DNA of 64,000 nucleotides from Alphaproteobacteria bacterium (GTDB taxonomy: Bacteria; Pseudomonadota; Alphaproteobacteria; CACIAM-22H2). The notes beneath the pieces were generated by a model, which was not told the origin of the DNA, did no database searches, and worked only from the letters and a program-made list of their open reading frames with translations. Made by a program: the position numbers and the translations under genes. Positions 27,303 through 37,953 of this stretch are shown piece after piece. Location of the stretch: contig JAEULA010000089.1 of NCBI GenBank assembly GCA_016793165.1, positions 1 through 64,000 of the forward strand, read 5' to 3'. The stretch's first letter is position 1. The number at the start of each line of letters is the position of its first letter.

Positions 27303-28277
27303 ATGCCAGAGCCGAGCCTGCTCTATCTGAGTGAAGCCGACGTGGCGCGCGTCGCGCTTCCGCCGGACAGCGCGCGCGAGGCCGTCGCGGCCACCTTCGC
27401 CGCGCATCATGCGACGCGCGCCGGCGTCAAGCCGAAGCTCTCCCTCGAGATCGCGCCGGGCCATTCCTTCCAGTCGATGTGCGCCGCCTCGGCCGAGGCG
27501 GGAGTCGCGATCAACAAATGGCTGGGCATCGCGCCGCTGGTCGCCGGCTCCACGGGCGCCTCGATCCACGCGATGGTCGCGCTGAACGACTACCGGTCGG
27601 GGCGCCTGCTGGCGGTGATGGACGGCAATCTGCTGACGGCGATCCGCACCGCGGCGATGTCGGCGCTTGCCGCGCGCCATCTGGCCTCGCCGTCGCCGGA
27701 GACGATCGCCTTCATCGGGTGCGGGCTGCAGGCGCACAGCCATCTCGCTGCGCTCCACGCTTTGTATCCGGGTCTTCGTCGGGTGCGCGCGATCAGCCGG
27801 ACGCCGCGCTCGGCGGACGCCCTCGTTTCGGCGGCGGCCGCCCGCGGCCTGCAGGCTGCGGCGTCGAGCGATCCGGCGGCGGTGATCGCGGAAAGCGACC
27901 TTGTGGTCACGACCGTGCCGATGCATGCCGGCTTCCGGCCATTCCTCGATCCGGCCTGGCTGCGACCCGGCAGCTTCGCTGCCGCGGTCGATGTCGGTCG
28001 CAGCTGGATGGCTCCCGGATTGGCGGCGCTCGACATCCGCGCCACCGATGATCGCAGCCAGGCAGGCGAATTGGCGAAGGCCCTGGGTCTCGGCGACCCG
28101 GCGCCGTTTCACGCCGATCTCGCCGAGCTTGCGTCCGGCGCCGTTCGTGGCAGGACCGATCCGCGCCAGCGCGCGATGTTCGTCTTCCGCGGCTTCGCGC
28201 TCGGCGATCTCGCCGTCGCTGCACGCATCTACGAGTCGGCGCGCAGCGCGGGGATCGGCACCGTGCTTGCGAGATGA
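27303..28277 (+). CDS. Ornithine cyclodeaminase / mu-crystallin family protein
   Basis: A 324 aa NAD(P)-dependent protein of the OCD/mu-crystallin fold, which includes ornithine cyclodeaminase, ketimine and pyrroline-2-carboxylate reductases and opine-type synthases. The dinucleotide motif is FIGCGLQAHSHL near residue 140, preceded by NLLTAIRTAAMSALAA, a typical substrate/cofactor stretch. The Asp in AVDVGRSW falls where the catalytic Asp of ornithine cyclodeaminase lies. The ribosome site is weak (GAGCGAGCG). It is divergent from the Gfo/Idh/MocA gene. Which imine or amino acid it handles cannot be decided here. Confidence 0.87.
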   Translation: MPEPSLLYLSEADVARVALPPDSAREAVAATFAAHHATRAGVKPKLSLEIAPGHSFQSMCAASAEAGVAINKWLGIAPLVAGSTGASIHAMVALNDYRSGRLLAVMDGNLLTAIRTAAMSALAARHLASPSPETIAFIGCGLQAHSHLAALHALYPGLRRVRAISRTPRSADALVSAAAARGLQAAASSDPAAVIAESDLVVTTVPMHAGFRPFLDPAWLRPGSFAAAVDVGRSWMAPGLAALDIRATDDRSQAGELAKALGLGDPAPFHADLAELASGAVRGRTDPRQRAMFVFRGFALGDLAVAARIYESARSAGIGTVLAR

Positions 28278-28515
28278 CGTCGTCGCGGGCAGGCGGCGGA
28301 TCCGCAGCGCCCGGAGCACGCATCGATTCGTGTGTGCGCGAGTCCGGTCCCGCCCCGGCTCACGCGATCACGATACCCTTCGCGGGGGCCGCGGAGAGTC
28401 CGCCGCTCGCACCCCGGCGGGGCCGAGCGGCGGAACTCGTCAATCGTGCCGGCGCGGTCGAGCGAATCGCCGGCCGTGCCGTTCGTCGATCAGGCTTGAG
28501 CGCGACGGTCGCGCG
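28278..28515. other. Gene-free spacer between convergent genes
   Basis: About 240 bases between the stops of the cyclodeaminase-family gene and ompW. Short open frames here have no family features or ribosome site. No T-tailed hairpin is obvious. Confidence 0.4.
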
Positions 28516-29175
28516 TCAGAACCGGTAACCGACGCCCGCGCCGACGATCCACGGATCGATGTGCAGGTCGTTGACCTTCAGCGATGTCGTGGTCACGTCG
28601 GGACGCAGCCACAGCTTCTTGACGTCCAGATTGACGTGCCAGCCGCCGGTGATCGCGATGTCGAGACCCGCCTGCAGCGCGAGGCCGAAGGTGTTCTTGA
28701 CCTTCAGGTCCTGCACGGCCGCGGCCGGTCCGCTGCGCTCGTTGAAGAACCACGTGTAGTTCAGGCCCGCGCCGACATAGGGGCTGAAACGCGATTCCGG
28801 GAGCGGGTGGAACTGCAGTGTCAGGGTCGGGGGCAGGTGACGCACGTCCCCGACATTGATGCCGTTGGCCGTCCAGACCCGATGGCTCGCCGAGGCGGCG
28901 ATCAGTTCGACGGCGATGTTCTTCGTGATGAAGTAGGAGAAATCGAGTTCGGGCTGGAACTCGTTGGTGATCTTGCCGATGCGAAGCCCGGTATCGGCCC
29001 CGGTCGATCGGCTCAGCACGGTGCCGCTCTCATCGGGCAGGATTCCGATGCCGCGCGCGCGGATGACGATGCCGCCCGCCTGTTTCGTCTTGAAGTCCTC
29101 CGCGACCGCAACGCCCGTCGTGCACGCGACGATGACCAGTGCCGAAGCTGCCCAAGCCAATGTTCTGGAACGCAT
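28516..29175 (-). CDS. ompW: OmpW family outer-membrane protein
   Basis: A 219 aa small beta-barrel porin-like protein of the outer membrane. The signal peptide (MRSRTLAWAAS, hydrophobic core, AVAED) is followed by the OmpW pattern: KQAGGIVIRARGIGILPDES, ELDFSYFITKNIAVEL, PYVGAGLNYTWFF and a terminal strand ending in GVGYRF, whose last Phe is the BAM recognition residue. GGAGGGAGTT directly precedes the ATG at 29175. OmpW proteins form narrow hydrophobic channels and are often stress or oxygen responsive. The upstream 100 bases are more AT-rich than the surroundings, as for a promoter. Confidence 0.93.
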   Translation of the reverse strand: MRSRTLAWAASALVIVACTTGVAVAEDFKTKQAGGIVIRARGIGILPDESGTVLSRSTGADTGLRIGKITNEFQPELDFSYFITKNIAVELIAASASHRVWTANGINVGDVRHLPPTLTLQFHPLPESRFSPYVGAGLNYTWFFNERSGPAAAVQDLKVKNTFGLALQAGLDIAITGGWHVNLDVKKLWLRPDVTTTSLKVNDLHIDPWIVGAGVGYRF

Positions 29176-29402
29176 AACTCCCTCCGATGTGGGACGGCCA
29201 AGGCCGGGAGCGCCCCCGGTCCGGACCGCTGATTCGCCGTCGTCCACATGCGACGACGGCGTCGGCGGGATTACTGGCAATTTGATTGTGGGTAATGAAG
29301 GGAGCAGTTTGTCGCAGCGCAAAAGATGGGCAGCCGGCAGGTCGCGAGATGCTCTCCGAGCGCCCCGCCGCCACGGGTTCGGTCGCCCGCTCGGGGCAGC
29401 GT

Positions 29403-29762
29403 TCAGCCTGGCGATCGTGGCGCGGCGCCGGCGGCGACATAGACCCAGGCACGGGCCCCGGACGTCAGCGGCAGCGCGACGCGTGCATATCCGTCGAGCC
29501 GCTCATAGGCGTCGATCACTTCGAGCTCTCCCTCGGTGATGTCGAGGGCCATCCCCGGCACGAGGCTGTCGCCCCGGCCATTGAACGTCACATTCGCATT
29601 GTGCGTTCGATTGAGGGCGGCGGCGCGCTGCGGGTCCTCGATCCTCGTCGAGGACAACTCATGTGCGGGCAGCGAGTCGGGACGGCCATCGAGTCGGCGA
29701 CCGACGACGGCGACCTGCACGGCACTGCGCTGAAGGGACCCGTAGGCGAAGATCAATGGCAT
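29403..29762 (-). CDS. Gamma-glutamylcyclotransferase-like (AIG2) protein
   Basis: A 119 aa protein with the AIG2/GGCT fold. The N-terminal FAYGSLQ motif forms the substrate loop, and ITEGELEVIDAYE supplies the conserved catalytic-type Glu region. The family releases 5-oxoproline from gamma-glutamyl compounds. It is followed closely, on the same strand, by nothing; the second RidA gene ends 66 bases upstream of its start. It could act on gamma-glutamyl products such as those of the ligase at 18759, but that link is only inference. Confidence 0.85.
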   Translation of the reverse strand: MPLIFAYGSLQRSAVQVAVVGRRLDGRPDSLPAHELSSTRIEDPQRAAALNRTHNANVTFNGRGDSLVPGMALDITEGELEVIDAYERLDGYARVALPLTSGARAWVYVAAGAAPRSPG

Positions 29763-29827
29763 GTCATTTCCGCGCGTCGCACTGTGGGCGTCCGATGTCG
29801 ACCGCCCGCAGCGGGCGTCCGGCTTCC

Positions 29828-30250
29828 TCAGAGGACGACCGAGAGGCGCTTCGTCGGCGCCGTCCCGGCGCCGCGATACGCGGTGACCTCCATCTCGACC
29901 TTGTATTCCGGACCGGCGAGCGGTGTGCAGGTGAACGTGCCGACCGGATCGATGCCTTGGAACTTCTTCGCGAACACCGCGACCACCGCGGGCATGTCGG
30001 CGGGGTCGGGCACCGAGACACGCGCGCGAACGACGTCGGCGAGACCGGATCCCAGCGCCGCCAGCGCGCCTTCGATGTTGCGGAACATCTGCTCCGCCTG
30101 GCCGGCCGCATCCGCGGGCATGGTGCGGGTCTTGAAGTCGCGGCCGGCCGTGTTGGCGAGGACGATCCAGTCATCGATCGCGATCGCGCGGCTGTAATTG
30201 TTGCGAGCTTCGATCGTGCTGTTCGACTTGAGCTTCGTCACGGCGACCAT
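29828..30250 (-). CDS. RidA family protein (second copy)
   Basis: A 140 aa RidA/YjgF-type protein. It shows the family middle FRNIEGALAALGSGLADVVR, followed by RVSVPDPADMPAV, and a C-terminal KVEMEVTAYRG in place of the VEIEA strand. The start was set at the ATG at 30250 (MVAVTKLK); upstream codons are Arg/Ser-rich and unlike the family. It may share a transcript with the cyclotransferase-like gene 65 bases downstream. It differs clearly from the RidA at 16827, so this is not a recent duplication. Confidence 0.85.
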   Translation of the reverse strand: MVAVTKLKSNSTIEARNNYSRAIAIDDWIVLANTAGRDFKTRTMPADAAGQAEQMFRNIEGALAALGSGLADVVRARVSVPDPADMPAVVAVFAKKFQGIDPVGTFTCTPLAGPEYKVEMEVTAYRGAGTAPTKRLSVVL

Positions 30251-30813
30251 GAGCGCGTTTCCTCGCGTTGCGGATCTCAGCAAACTAGCACCACGTTCGC
30301 GCGTGAGCGATGCGGCTGCGCTGCGAAGTGTCGGTTTTCGAAAGCGTGCATTACCAAGTCGATCGCACTCGGAACCAAGATCCGCGCGGCTCGATGCACG
30401 GGCGCGTCTCGGCGACGACGGCGCCGTCTCCGTCACGAAACTGCTCGCGCATCACGCCATGCGTGGCGGGATTGCGGCGAAGCGCGCGTCGGTCGTCGTG
30501 CGGCAATTCGAGCGGGCCATGACAAAGCACCCTGCTCGAAATTCCGTCACGGCGGCGGCGGGGAGTCATCATGGGCGATCACCTCGACGGCCAAGCTCCC
30601 CGAGACGAATGGACGAGCGACAGCCAAACATCCACGCCTAGTCGCCGGATGCCATGCGGAGGTTGCGGTTCCAACGACCATACGATTGTCCGGCTATTCG
30701 ATGGGCCGCGCCTTGGCTTTGCGATGGATCAACCGGCCCGCGAGGCGCGGGCCGGTCGACGCCTCCCTCGACGATCTGGAATCATTCGGTCTCCTCCGGT
30801 AGAGACCGGCACC
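30251..30813. other. 563-base stretch without a convincing gene
   Basis: Lies between the divergent RidA gene and the carbonic anhydrase gene. Composition is slightly less GC-rich than the neighbours around 30250-30400. Open frames of 70-75 codons exist on both strands but lack ribosome sites and family features. It holds one perfect inverted repeat at 30732-30756. It could contain a decayed gene, a regulatory RNA or two promoters; none can be shown. Confidence 0.45.
30732..30756. repeat. Perfect 11-bp inverted repeat upstream of carbonic anhydrase
   Basis: ACCGGCCCGCG and its exact complement CGCGGGCCGGT are separated by three bases (AGG), 58 bases before the carbonic anhydrase start. There is no T-run on either side, so it is not a clear intrinsic terminator. 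It may be a binding site or a leader hairpin. Confidence 0.4.
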
Positions 30814-31422
30814 ATGGACAAGCTCATCGAAGGCTACCGGCGCTTCCGCTCGACGCAATGGCCCGAGCGGCGGATCACGTTCCAGGAGCTGGCGCGCGAG
30901 GGCCAGTCGCCGCGCGCGATGGTGATTGCCTGCTGCGACAGCCGGGTCGATCCGTCGATGATCTTCGGCGCGGCGCCCGGCGAGCTCTTCGTCGTGCGCA
31001 ATGTCGCCAACCTGGTCCCGCCCTATGCGCCGGACGGCCGTTTTCACGCGACGAGTGCGGCGCTCGAATTCGGCGTCTGCGTCCTTCAGGTCCAGGACCT
31101 GATCGTGATGGGGCATGCGATGTGCGGCGGGATCCGGGCGCTGCTCGAGGGCCCGCCGGTTGCGGCCGACGATTTCCTCGGCTCGTGGATGAGCGTCGCC
31201 GAATCCGCGAAGCGCCGCGTGCTCGAGTCGGCCGCCGAGGATCGGCAGACGGCCTGCGAGCAGGAGGCCGTCAAGCTCTCGCTCGACAACCTGCGCAGCT
31301 TCCCGTGGATCCGTCAGCGGATCGCGGCGCGCCGCCTGACGACGCACGGTGCGACCTTCGATATCCGCTCGGGCGTCCTCTCGCTGCTGCGCCCCGACGG
31401 CCGCTTCGCGGCGGTGTCGTAA
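30814..31422 (+). CDS. Beta-class carbonic anhydrase
   Basis: A 202 aa cytoplasmic zinc enzyme that interconverts CO2 and bicarbonate. Zinc ligands are visible as C41 of CCDSRVD, H101 and C104 of GHAMCGG; the Asp-Arg dyad (D42, R44) follows the first Cys. The full length matches beta-class enzymes. The ATG at 30814 is chosen because the longer open frame upstream has no similarity. The gene is convergent with the histidine kinase gene, 29 bases between stops. Confidence 0.93.
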   Translation: MDKLIEGYRRFRSTQWPERRITFQELAREGQSPRAMVIACCDSRVDPSMIFGAAPGELFVVRNVANLVPPYAPDGRFHATSAALEFGVCVLQVQDLIVMGHAMCGGIRALLEGPPVAADDFLGSWMSVAESAKRRVLESAAEDRQTACEQEAVKLSLDNLRSFPWIRQRIAARRLTTHGATFDIRSGVLSLLRPDGRFAAVS

Positions 31423-31451
31423 GCGCGGCGAAGCCTGCGGTTGCGCGGGAC

Positions 31452-33035
31452 TCAGGCCGCCTGCGGCGACGCCGGGGCCGGAAGGGCGCGGTCGAGCGGA
31501 AGACGTACCGTGACCGTCGTGCCCTCGGCGAGCTTGCTGGCGAGAGCGATCGTGCCGCCATGGAGCTCCACCAGCGCCCGCGCGAGATTGAGACCGAGTC
31601 CGGTCCCGGGGATCCCGCGCGCGGTGCTGGCACGGAAGTAGCGGTCGAAGAGCCGCGGCAGCTCGTCCTCGGGAATGCCGATGCCGTAGTCGCGCACCAC
31701 GATCGTCGCCGCCTGCGCCTCGCTGGCGACGGTCACGTCGACCCGCCGCCCGTCACCGGAATACTTCACGGCATTCGTGACCAGGTTCGTGAAGACCTGG
31801 TCGAGCAGGCGCGCATCTCCGCGCAGGCGAAGCGGCGAGGCCGGAAGCGTGACATCGATGCTCACGGCGCCTGCGATCGGCTGCGCGCGCTCGCAGACCT
31901 GGCGCACCAGAGCCGCCACGTCGAGCTCGGCCGATTCGGCCGCGATCGCGCCGTCCTCCAGCCGGGCGGCATCGAGCAGCGTGTCCATCAGTCCGCCCAT
32001 GCGCGCGACTCCGAGCCGGATCTTCTCGGCCCGCTCGCGCAGTTCCGCCGGCGAGAGGCGGTCGGCGTAGCGCGCAAGCCGCTGCGCGGCGCCGTCGATG
32101 ATCGTCAGCGGCGTACGGAACTCGTGCGCCGCCACCGAGACGAACCGCCGCTGCTGCTGCGTCACGATCCGCTCCTTCTCGAGCGCCTGGGCCAGCACCC
32201 GCTCCTGCGCCTGCAGCTCGGCGAGCGACTGCTCGAGCTTCGCCGTCTGGACGGCGAGCGCCGCCTTCGCGGCGATCAGCGCCTGCTCGCGGACATGGGC
32301 GGTCTCGAGCAGCCTGCGCTGCGCCGTCTCGCTCTCCGTCAGCCGCCGGATGCGGTCGCGGATCTCGTCGGTCATCATGCGGAAGCTGTCCACGAGCGCA
32401 CCGATGTCGCGCTGCGCACTTGGCGCGAGATCGATGTCGTAGTCGCCCCGGCGGACCTGCTCGCTGGCGCGGGCAAGCTGGAGCAGCGGACGGGTGAGGC
32501 GCGACTGCAGCACCTCGACGAGCAGGATGGTCAGGGCGACGCAGGGCAGGGCGATCAGCGCGCTGCGCTGGACGACCGCCCGGACCGCCGCGTCGACGTG
32601 CTCGTACCGGAAGCCGAACCGGGCCTCGCCGAGATGCTGGTCGGCCAGGCGGATCTCGGTCCGGAAGGCGATCCGGCGCTTGCCGTCGGGGCCGACGATC
32701 GGCGTGTCCCCGTCCGCGTCGACCATCGCCGCCGACCAGCCGCGCTCGGCGATCACGGTGCCGCGCGCATCGGCGACGACGAGATGCGCGAGGCCCTGCT
32801 CGCGCGCGGCCTCCGCGACGATCGCCTGCACCGTCGCGTAGTCGCGTTCGAGCAGGGGTGCCGCCAGCGCCGCGACGATGAACGGCTGCTGTTCGATGGC
32901 GCTGTCGACGAGTTGGGCGTGAAGCGCCTGCCGGATCTGCGCGGCGTGGACGGCGGTCAGCGCCAGGGTCACGACGATGAGCGCGAGCGCGCTCGCCGCG
33001 AGAAGCTTCAGTCGGAATGGCAGGCGCGCGAGCAC
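31452..33035 (-). CDS. Sensor histidine kinase with periplasmic sensor and HAMP domain
   Basis: A 527 aa membrane kinase. TM1 is at residues 8-30, a periplasmic region runs to about 155, TM2 is near 157-177 and a HAMP domain is near 178-230. A coiled coil (245-290) leads to the HisKA box AAHEFRTPL with phospho-His H304. The ATPase domain has NLVTNAVKYS, DYGIGI and GTGLGL. The start is a GTG at 33035. It lies 19 bases after the PhnD-like binding protein gene, so the two form an operon. No response regulator is adjacent, which makes it an orphan kinase here. Confidence 0.9.
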   Translation of the reverse strand: MLARLPFRLKLLAASALALIVVTLALTAVHAAQIRQALHAQLVDSAIEQQPFIVAALAAPLLERDYATVQAIVAEAAREQGLAHLVVADARGTVIAERGWSAAMVDADGDTPIVGPDGKRRIAFRTEIRLADQHLGEARFGFRYEHVDAAVRAVVQRSALIALPCVALTILLVEVLQSRLTRPLLQLARASEQVRRGDYDIDLAPSAQRDIGALVDSFRMMTDEIRDRIRRLTESETAQRRLLETAHVREQALIAAKAALAVQTAKLEQSLAELQAQERVLAQALEKERIVTQQQRRFVSVAAHEFRTPLTIIDGAAQRLARYADRLSPAELRERAEKIRLGVARMGGLMDTLLDAARLEDGAIAAESAELDVAALVRQVCERAQPIAGAVSIDVTLPASPLRLRGDARLLDQVFTNLVTNAVKYSGDGRRVDVTVASEAQAATIVVRDYGIGIPEDELPRLFDRYFRASTARGIPGTGLGLNLARALVELHGGTIALASKLAEGTTVTVRLPLDRALPAPASPQAA

Positions 33036-33054
33036 GGCGCGGGGCGACGCCGCC

Positions 33055-33888
33055 TCAGGCGAGAAGGCGGCGCGTCTCGTCGACCACGTCGTCCAGGAGC
33101 CGGAGGTCGTCGGGGCGGATGGCGCGGATCGTGCGCGTGCCGGTGAGCCGGGTGAATTGCCGGCCGTCCTCGGTCGCCATGAACCCCATCAAGGCGTGCC
33201 GGATCCGCGCGGCGAGATCGGGATCTCCCCCCGGCTTCTGCATCACCATGAAGCCCGGAACCTGAGCGAACTCCGTCAGGATCGCGAGCTGGTCGCGCAG
33301 GCCTTCCGGCACCGCCTTGAACTCGCCGGCACTCATCATCGCCAGCGGCGCCTCCCCGCTGCGCAGCAGCTGGCCCAGACTGTCCTCGTTGGCGGCATGC
33401 ACGGTCCGGAAGTCCGTGCCGGCGGACAGCCGCCGCTCGCGCAGCCATGCGAGTCCTTTGAGCGCGACGAGCGAAGCCGGATTGGAGAGCGCGAGCAGCC
33501 TGCCGCGCAGTTCCTCCACGTCCACGACCGGCCTGTCCTTGAGCATCACCAGCAGCCCCGGGATCGACGGCTCGAAGATCGCGGAACCGACGAGCGTGCC
33601 GTCGATCAGCGAGACCCGTCCGAGATTCGCCGCCGTGATCGCGACCTCGAAGTTCCCGGCGACGGCGCGCGCATGATAGTCGCGGAAATTGGCGGCGGTC
33701 GCGATCTCGACCGGCCGCTCGACGGCCTTCTCGAGATGGCTGCGCAGCGGCTGGTAGTTCACCAGAAGGACTCGGGGGCTCACGTGCGGAAGGACGCCGA
33801 GCTGCAGCGGCGCCTGGGCACCGGCTGCGGCCGGGACCGCGACGAGCGGGGCCCAGGCGGCGGATGCAAGGAGTCGGCGACGATTCAT
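33055..33888 (-). CDS. PhnD-like periplasmic substrate-binding protein
   Basis: A 277 aa protein of the phosphate/phosphite/phosphonate-binding (PhnD) fold. The signal peptide starts MNRRRLLASAAW, which is Tat- or Sec-compatible. The mature start (LQLGVLPHVSPRVLLVNYQPL) and NFEVAITAANLGRVSLID match the ligand-binding loops of the family. No ABC permease or ATPase is nearby. Instead the kinase gene follows 19 bases downstream, which suggests a ligand-sensing module. GAGGTG precedes the ATG at 33888. The ligand is unknown. Confidence 0.85.
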   Translation of the reverse strand: MNRRRLLASAAWAPLVAVPAAAGAQAPLQLGVLPHVSPRVLLVNYQPLRSHLEKAVERPVEIATAANFRDYHARAVAGNFEVAITAANLGRVSLIDGTLVGSAIFEPSIPGLLVMLKDRPVVDVEELRGRLLALSNPASLVALKGLAWLRERRLSAGTDFRTVHAANEDSLGQLLRSGEAPLAMMSAGEFKAVPEGLRDQLAILTEFAQVPGFMVMQKPGGDPDLAARIRHALMGFMATEDGRQFTRLTGTRTIRAIRPDDLRLLDDVVDETRRLLA

Positions 33889-34002
33889 GGCGGCACCTCG
33901 TGCGCCCCGGGATCGGTGCGCGTGCGAACCGCCACTAGTTCGCATCCGTGCGATTAAGGGGCGGTTGAGATCCGCATCCGGCGTGTCCCACGCCCTCGGT
34001 CG

Positions 34003-34770
34003 TCAGGCGCGCCGCGGTTGCGCCTTGGGCGGGGCGGCCCGCGCGGCGCCGGCGCCGCGCCGAGCAACGAGCCCGATCAGCCCCGCCGCAAGCAGCGACA
34101 ACGAGGCCGGGGCCGGCACCGGCTCGGGGAGCGACATGAGCAGGACAAGATCGCGGGTGAAGGGGCCGAACTCTGATGTCAGGGTCATGTCGAGCTGCGG
34201 GCCCACGAGGCTGTAGGCACCTGGATCCACCGGCGTGCCGTCGAGCAGGATCGACTTGAGTACCGCCTCCGGCGGCAGACGGATGTCGAAGACCGCCGTC
34301 GTGATCTTCTCGTAGGTCGGGAAGTACTTGCCGGTTCCGAGCGAATAGAAGAACACCCAGTCCTCGCCGCGCGCGAACACGTCGTGTTCGTAGTCGACGG
34401 TGAAGACCGCCCCGCCCGTCGGAAACGGGCCGGCCCATTCGAACATCGGCAGGGCGGGGAATTCCGGCAGGACGGTGGGGTAGGTCGACGGGCTCGTCGA
34501 CCACGCCAGCGGCGTCCCGTCCCGGCGGACCTGCACCGCCGTCGCATTCGCCGGCGGCAGCGGAAAGAGCATCGACGCGACCGTCTCGGGGATGAAGTTG
34601 AAGGTGAAATTGCCGGTGAACTCGACATGGCGATCCGTGCCGATCGAGATCGTCATCTCCTCCAGCGGCATGCTGGCGGGCACCGGCAGCGGAATGGGAT
34701 TCGCCGTCGCCGAATGGCTCAGAAGCAGGAACGCTCCGGTGGCGATCCCGGTCGTCGCGTGTCGGTTCAT
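34003..34770 (-). CDS. PEP-CTERM-type sorted surface protein
   Basis: A 255 aa secreted protein. The signal peptide ends near SATANP. The body is beta-rich with many Pro, Phe and Thr and no family match recognised. It ends PEPVPAPASLSLLAAGLIGL and then an RRG-rich basic tail, including a literal PEP motif. GGGAGGGACATC precedes the ATG at 34770. It is divergent from the corrinoid methyltransferase gene. Confidence 0.82.
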   Translation of the reverse strand: MNRHATTGIATGAFLLLSHSATANPIPLPVPASMPLEEMTISIGTDRHVEFTGNFTFNFIPETVASMLFPLPPANATAVQVRRDGTPLAWSTSPSTYPTVLPEFPALPMFEWAGPFPTGGAVFTVDYEHDVFARGEDWVFFYSLGTGKYFPTYEKITTAVFDIRLPPEAVLKSILLDGTPVDPGAYSLVGPQLDMTLTSEFGPFTRDLVLLMSLPEPVPAPASLSLLAAGLIGLVARRGAGAARAAPPKAQPRRA

Positions 34771-35125
34771 GATGTCCCTCCCTGCGGCGCAGTGGCGCGA
34801 TCCGGGATCCCGCGACGGCGACGCCGCCATGCGACCCGATCGATCGGCCCTCTTCTAGATGCAGGTGCTCGAGCGCGTGTTGACCGGCGTCAAGCGCGCG
34901 ACGCTTGCCGCCGACCGGGAGCCGCGCGCGACCTCGGACGCGACGGGCATGGGCGCGGCCCGGTGGTGCGGGGTGTCGCCTGTGTCAATTCGTCCCGTAT
35001 TCGGCGACGCGGTCCGGCGTCACCATTTTGAAAATCGTGCGTGCCGCCGCTCCGGCGTGGCGGTTCGCCGGGTCCTTGCACGACGAGGTGACTCGACTTT
35101 CCTTGGCCCGAGCTGGAGGCGACGC
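34771..35125. other. 355-base divergent intergenic region
   Basis: Separates the PEP-CTERM gene at 34003 from the CmuA-like gene at 35126. It was checked for a cobalamin riboswitch (B12 box) and none was seen. It holds a small AT-rich palindrome ATTTTGAAAAT near 35030 and a GGAGG ribosome site six bases before 35126. No gene is supported. Confidence 0.45.
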
Positions 35126-37048
<1,923 letters not shown>

Positions 37049-37265
37049 CGGCGACGGGTGGCCTGCCGCATTGTCTCGCCCGGGCGGCGTGTCGTCGGTC
37101 CCGGAGGGACGAGCGGCTTCGCTGACGGCCTTCGGTTCCTGGATGTACGAGATTTCTTACAGATCGGGACTTCGGTCGGCGGAAGCCGCTGATTGTGCAG
37201 GCATGGCCCGACAATTGCTTGGGATTCACCATCACCGTTCCCAGTCGACATCGAGGGGCCTAACC

Positions 37266-37865
37266 ATGACTTCATTCTGGACTGCGCTCGCCACCGCCAC
37301 CGGGCTCACGCTCGCCGCCGTGGCCGCCGACGCGGCCGTTGTGAGCTACAGCGTGCGTGCGGACTACCTGGCCGCGGCGGGTGGGCAGACGGTGGTCGAC
37401 TTCAATTTCGGCACCCCGGGAGCCGCGCTGACGAACGAGATCTTCGGGCTGACGTTCAGCGGCGCGAACCTCACGGATGACGGCGTCTTCCTCGAGGACG
37501 GCAAGGGCATCCGTGGCGTCGCCAGCGGCGGGCTGCTTCCCGACGGGATCTTCGAGGTCGTTTTCGCGGCGCCGCAGACGACGCTGGGCTTCGATTTTCC
37601 TGGCGCCCTGGCGATCCAGCTCTACGACGGCACGACCCTGGTCGGTACGAGCGACGATTTTGCCGGCTCCGGCTCGGGCTTTTTCGGCGGCGTGATCTCC
37701 GACGTCGCCTTCAATCGGGCGGTCGTCTACGACCATTGCTGCGGCTCCGTGTACGCCGACACGATGTACTACGGGACGTCCATCGACCCGGTGCCGGCAC
37801 CCGCGACGCTCGCGGTGCTCGGCGCCGCGCTCGCCGGCTTCGGCGCCCTGCGTCGCCGCGTCTGA
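37266..37865 (+). CDS. PEP-CTERM-type sorted surface protein
   Basis: A 199 aa secreted protein with a signal peptide (MTSFWTALATATGLTLAAVA, ending ADA). The body is rich in Gly, Phe and Asp and contains a CCGS near residue 160. It ends DPVPAPATLAVLGAALAGF and RRRV, the sorting signal. The start at 37266 gives a good signal peptide; the ribosome site is weak. A clear intrinsic terminator follows 21 bases after the stop. Confidence 0.82.
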   Translation: MTSFWTALATATGLTLAAVAADAAVVSYSVRADYLAAAGGQTVVDFNFGTPGAALTNEIFGLTFSGANLTDDGVFLEDGKGIRGVASGGLLPDGIFEVVFAAPQTTLGFDFPGALAIQLYDGTTLVGTSDDFAGSGSGFFGGVISDVAFNRAVVYDHCCGSVYADTMYYGTSIDPVPAPATLAVLGAALAGFGALRRRV

Positions 37866-37886
37866 CGCGCCCGGGTTCGGTCACGA

Positions 37887-37919
37887 CGGCAGCGCCGCGG
37901 GGCGCTGCCGTTTCTTTTT
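37887..37919 (+). terminator. Rho-independent terminator
   Basis: A perfect 10-bp stem, CGGCAGCGCC paired with GGCGCTGCCG, with the four-base loop GCGG, followed immediately by TTTCTTTTT. It lies downstream of the surface-protein gene ending at 37865 and ends transcription in the plus direction. It is the clearest intrinsic terminator in the window. Confidence 0.88.
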
Positions 37920-37953
37920 GCGGCCGGCCCGATGCCGATCGCGTCGGCCGGGG

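Noticed and set aside
29181..29330. FNR-type box (TTGAT-N4-ATCAA) upstream of ompW
   Set aside because: Only the left half TTGAT is present (TTGATTGTGGGTAA); the right half differs at three positions.
16827..30250. Recent duplication of RidA genes
   Set aside because: The two RidA proteins (121 and 140 aa) are clearly different in sequence and context.
30351..30572. Open frame of 73 codons on the minus strand in the 30.3-30.8 kb gap
   Set aside because: No ribosome site, no recognised features, and an equally long frame on the other strand.
34771..35125. Cobalamin riboswitch ahead of the corrinoid methyltransferase
   Set aside because: No B12-box-like sequence or matching stem pattern was found by eye; the same holds for the 92-base cobS-cobT gap.
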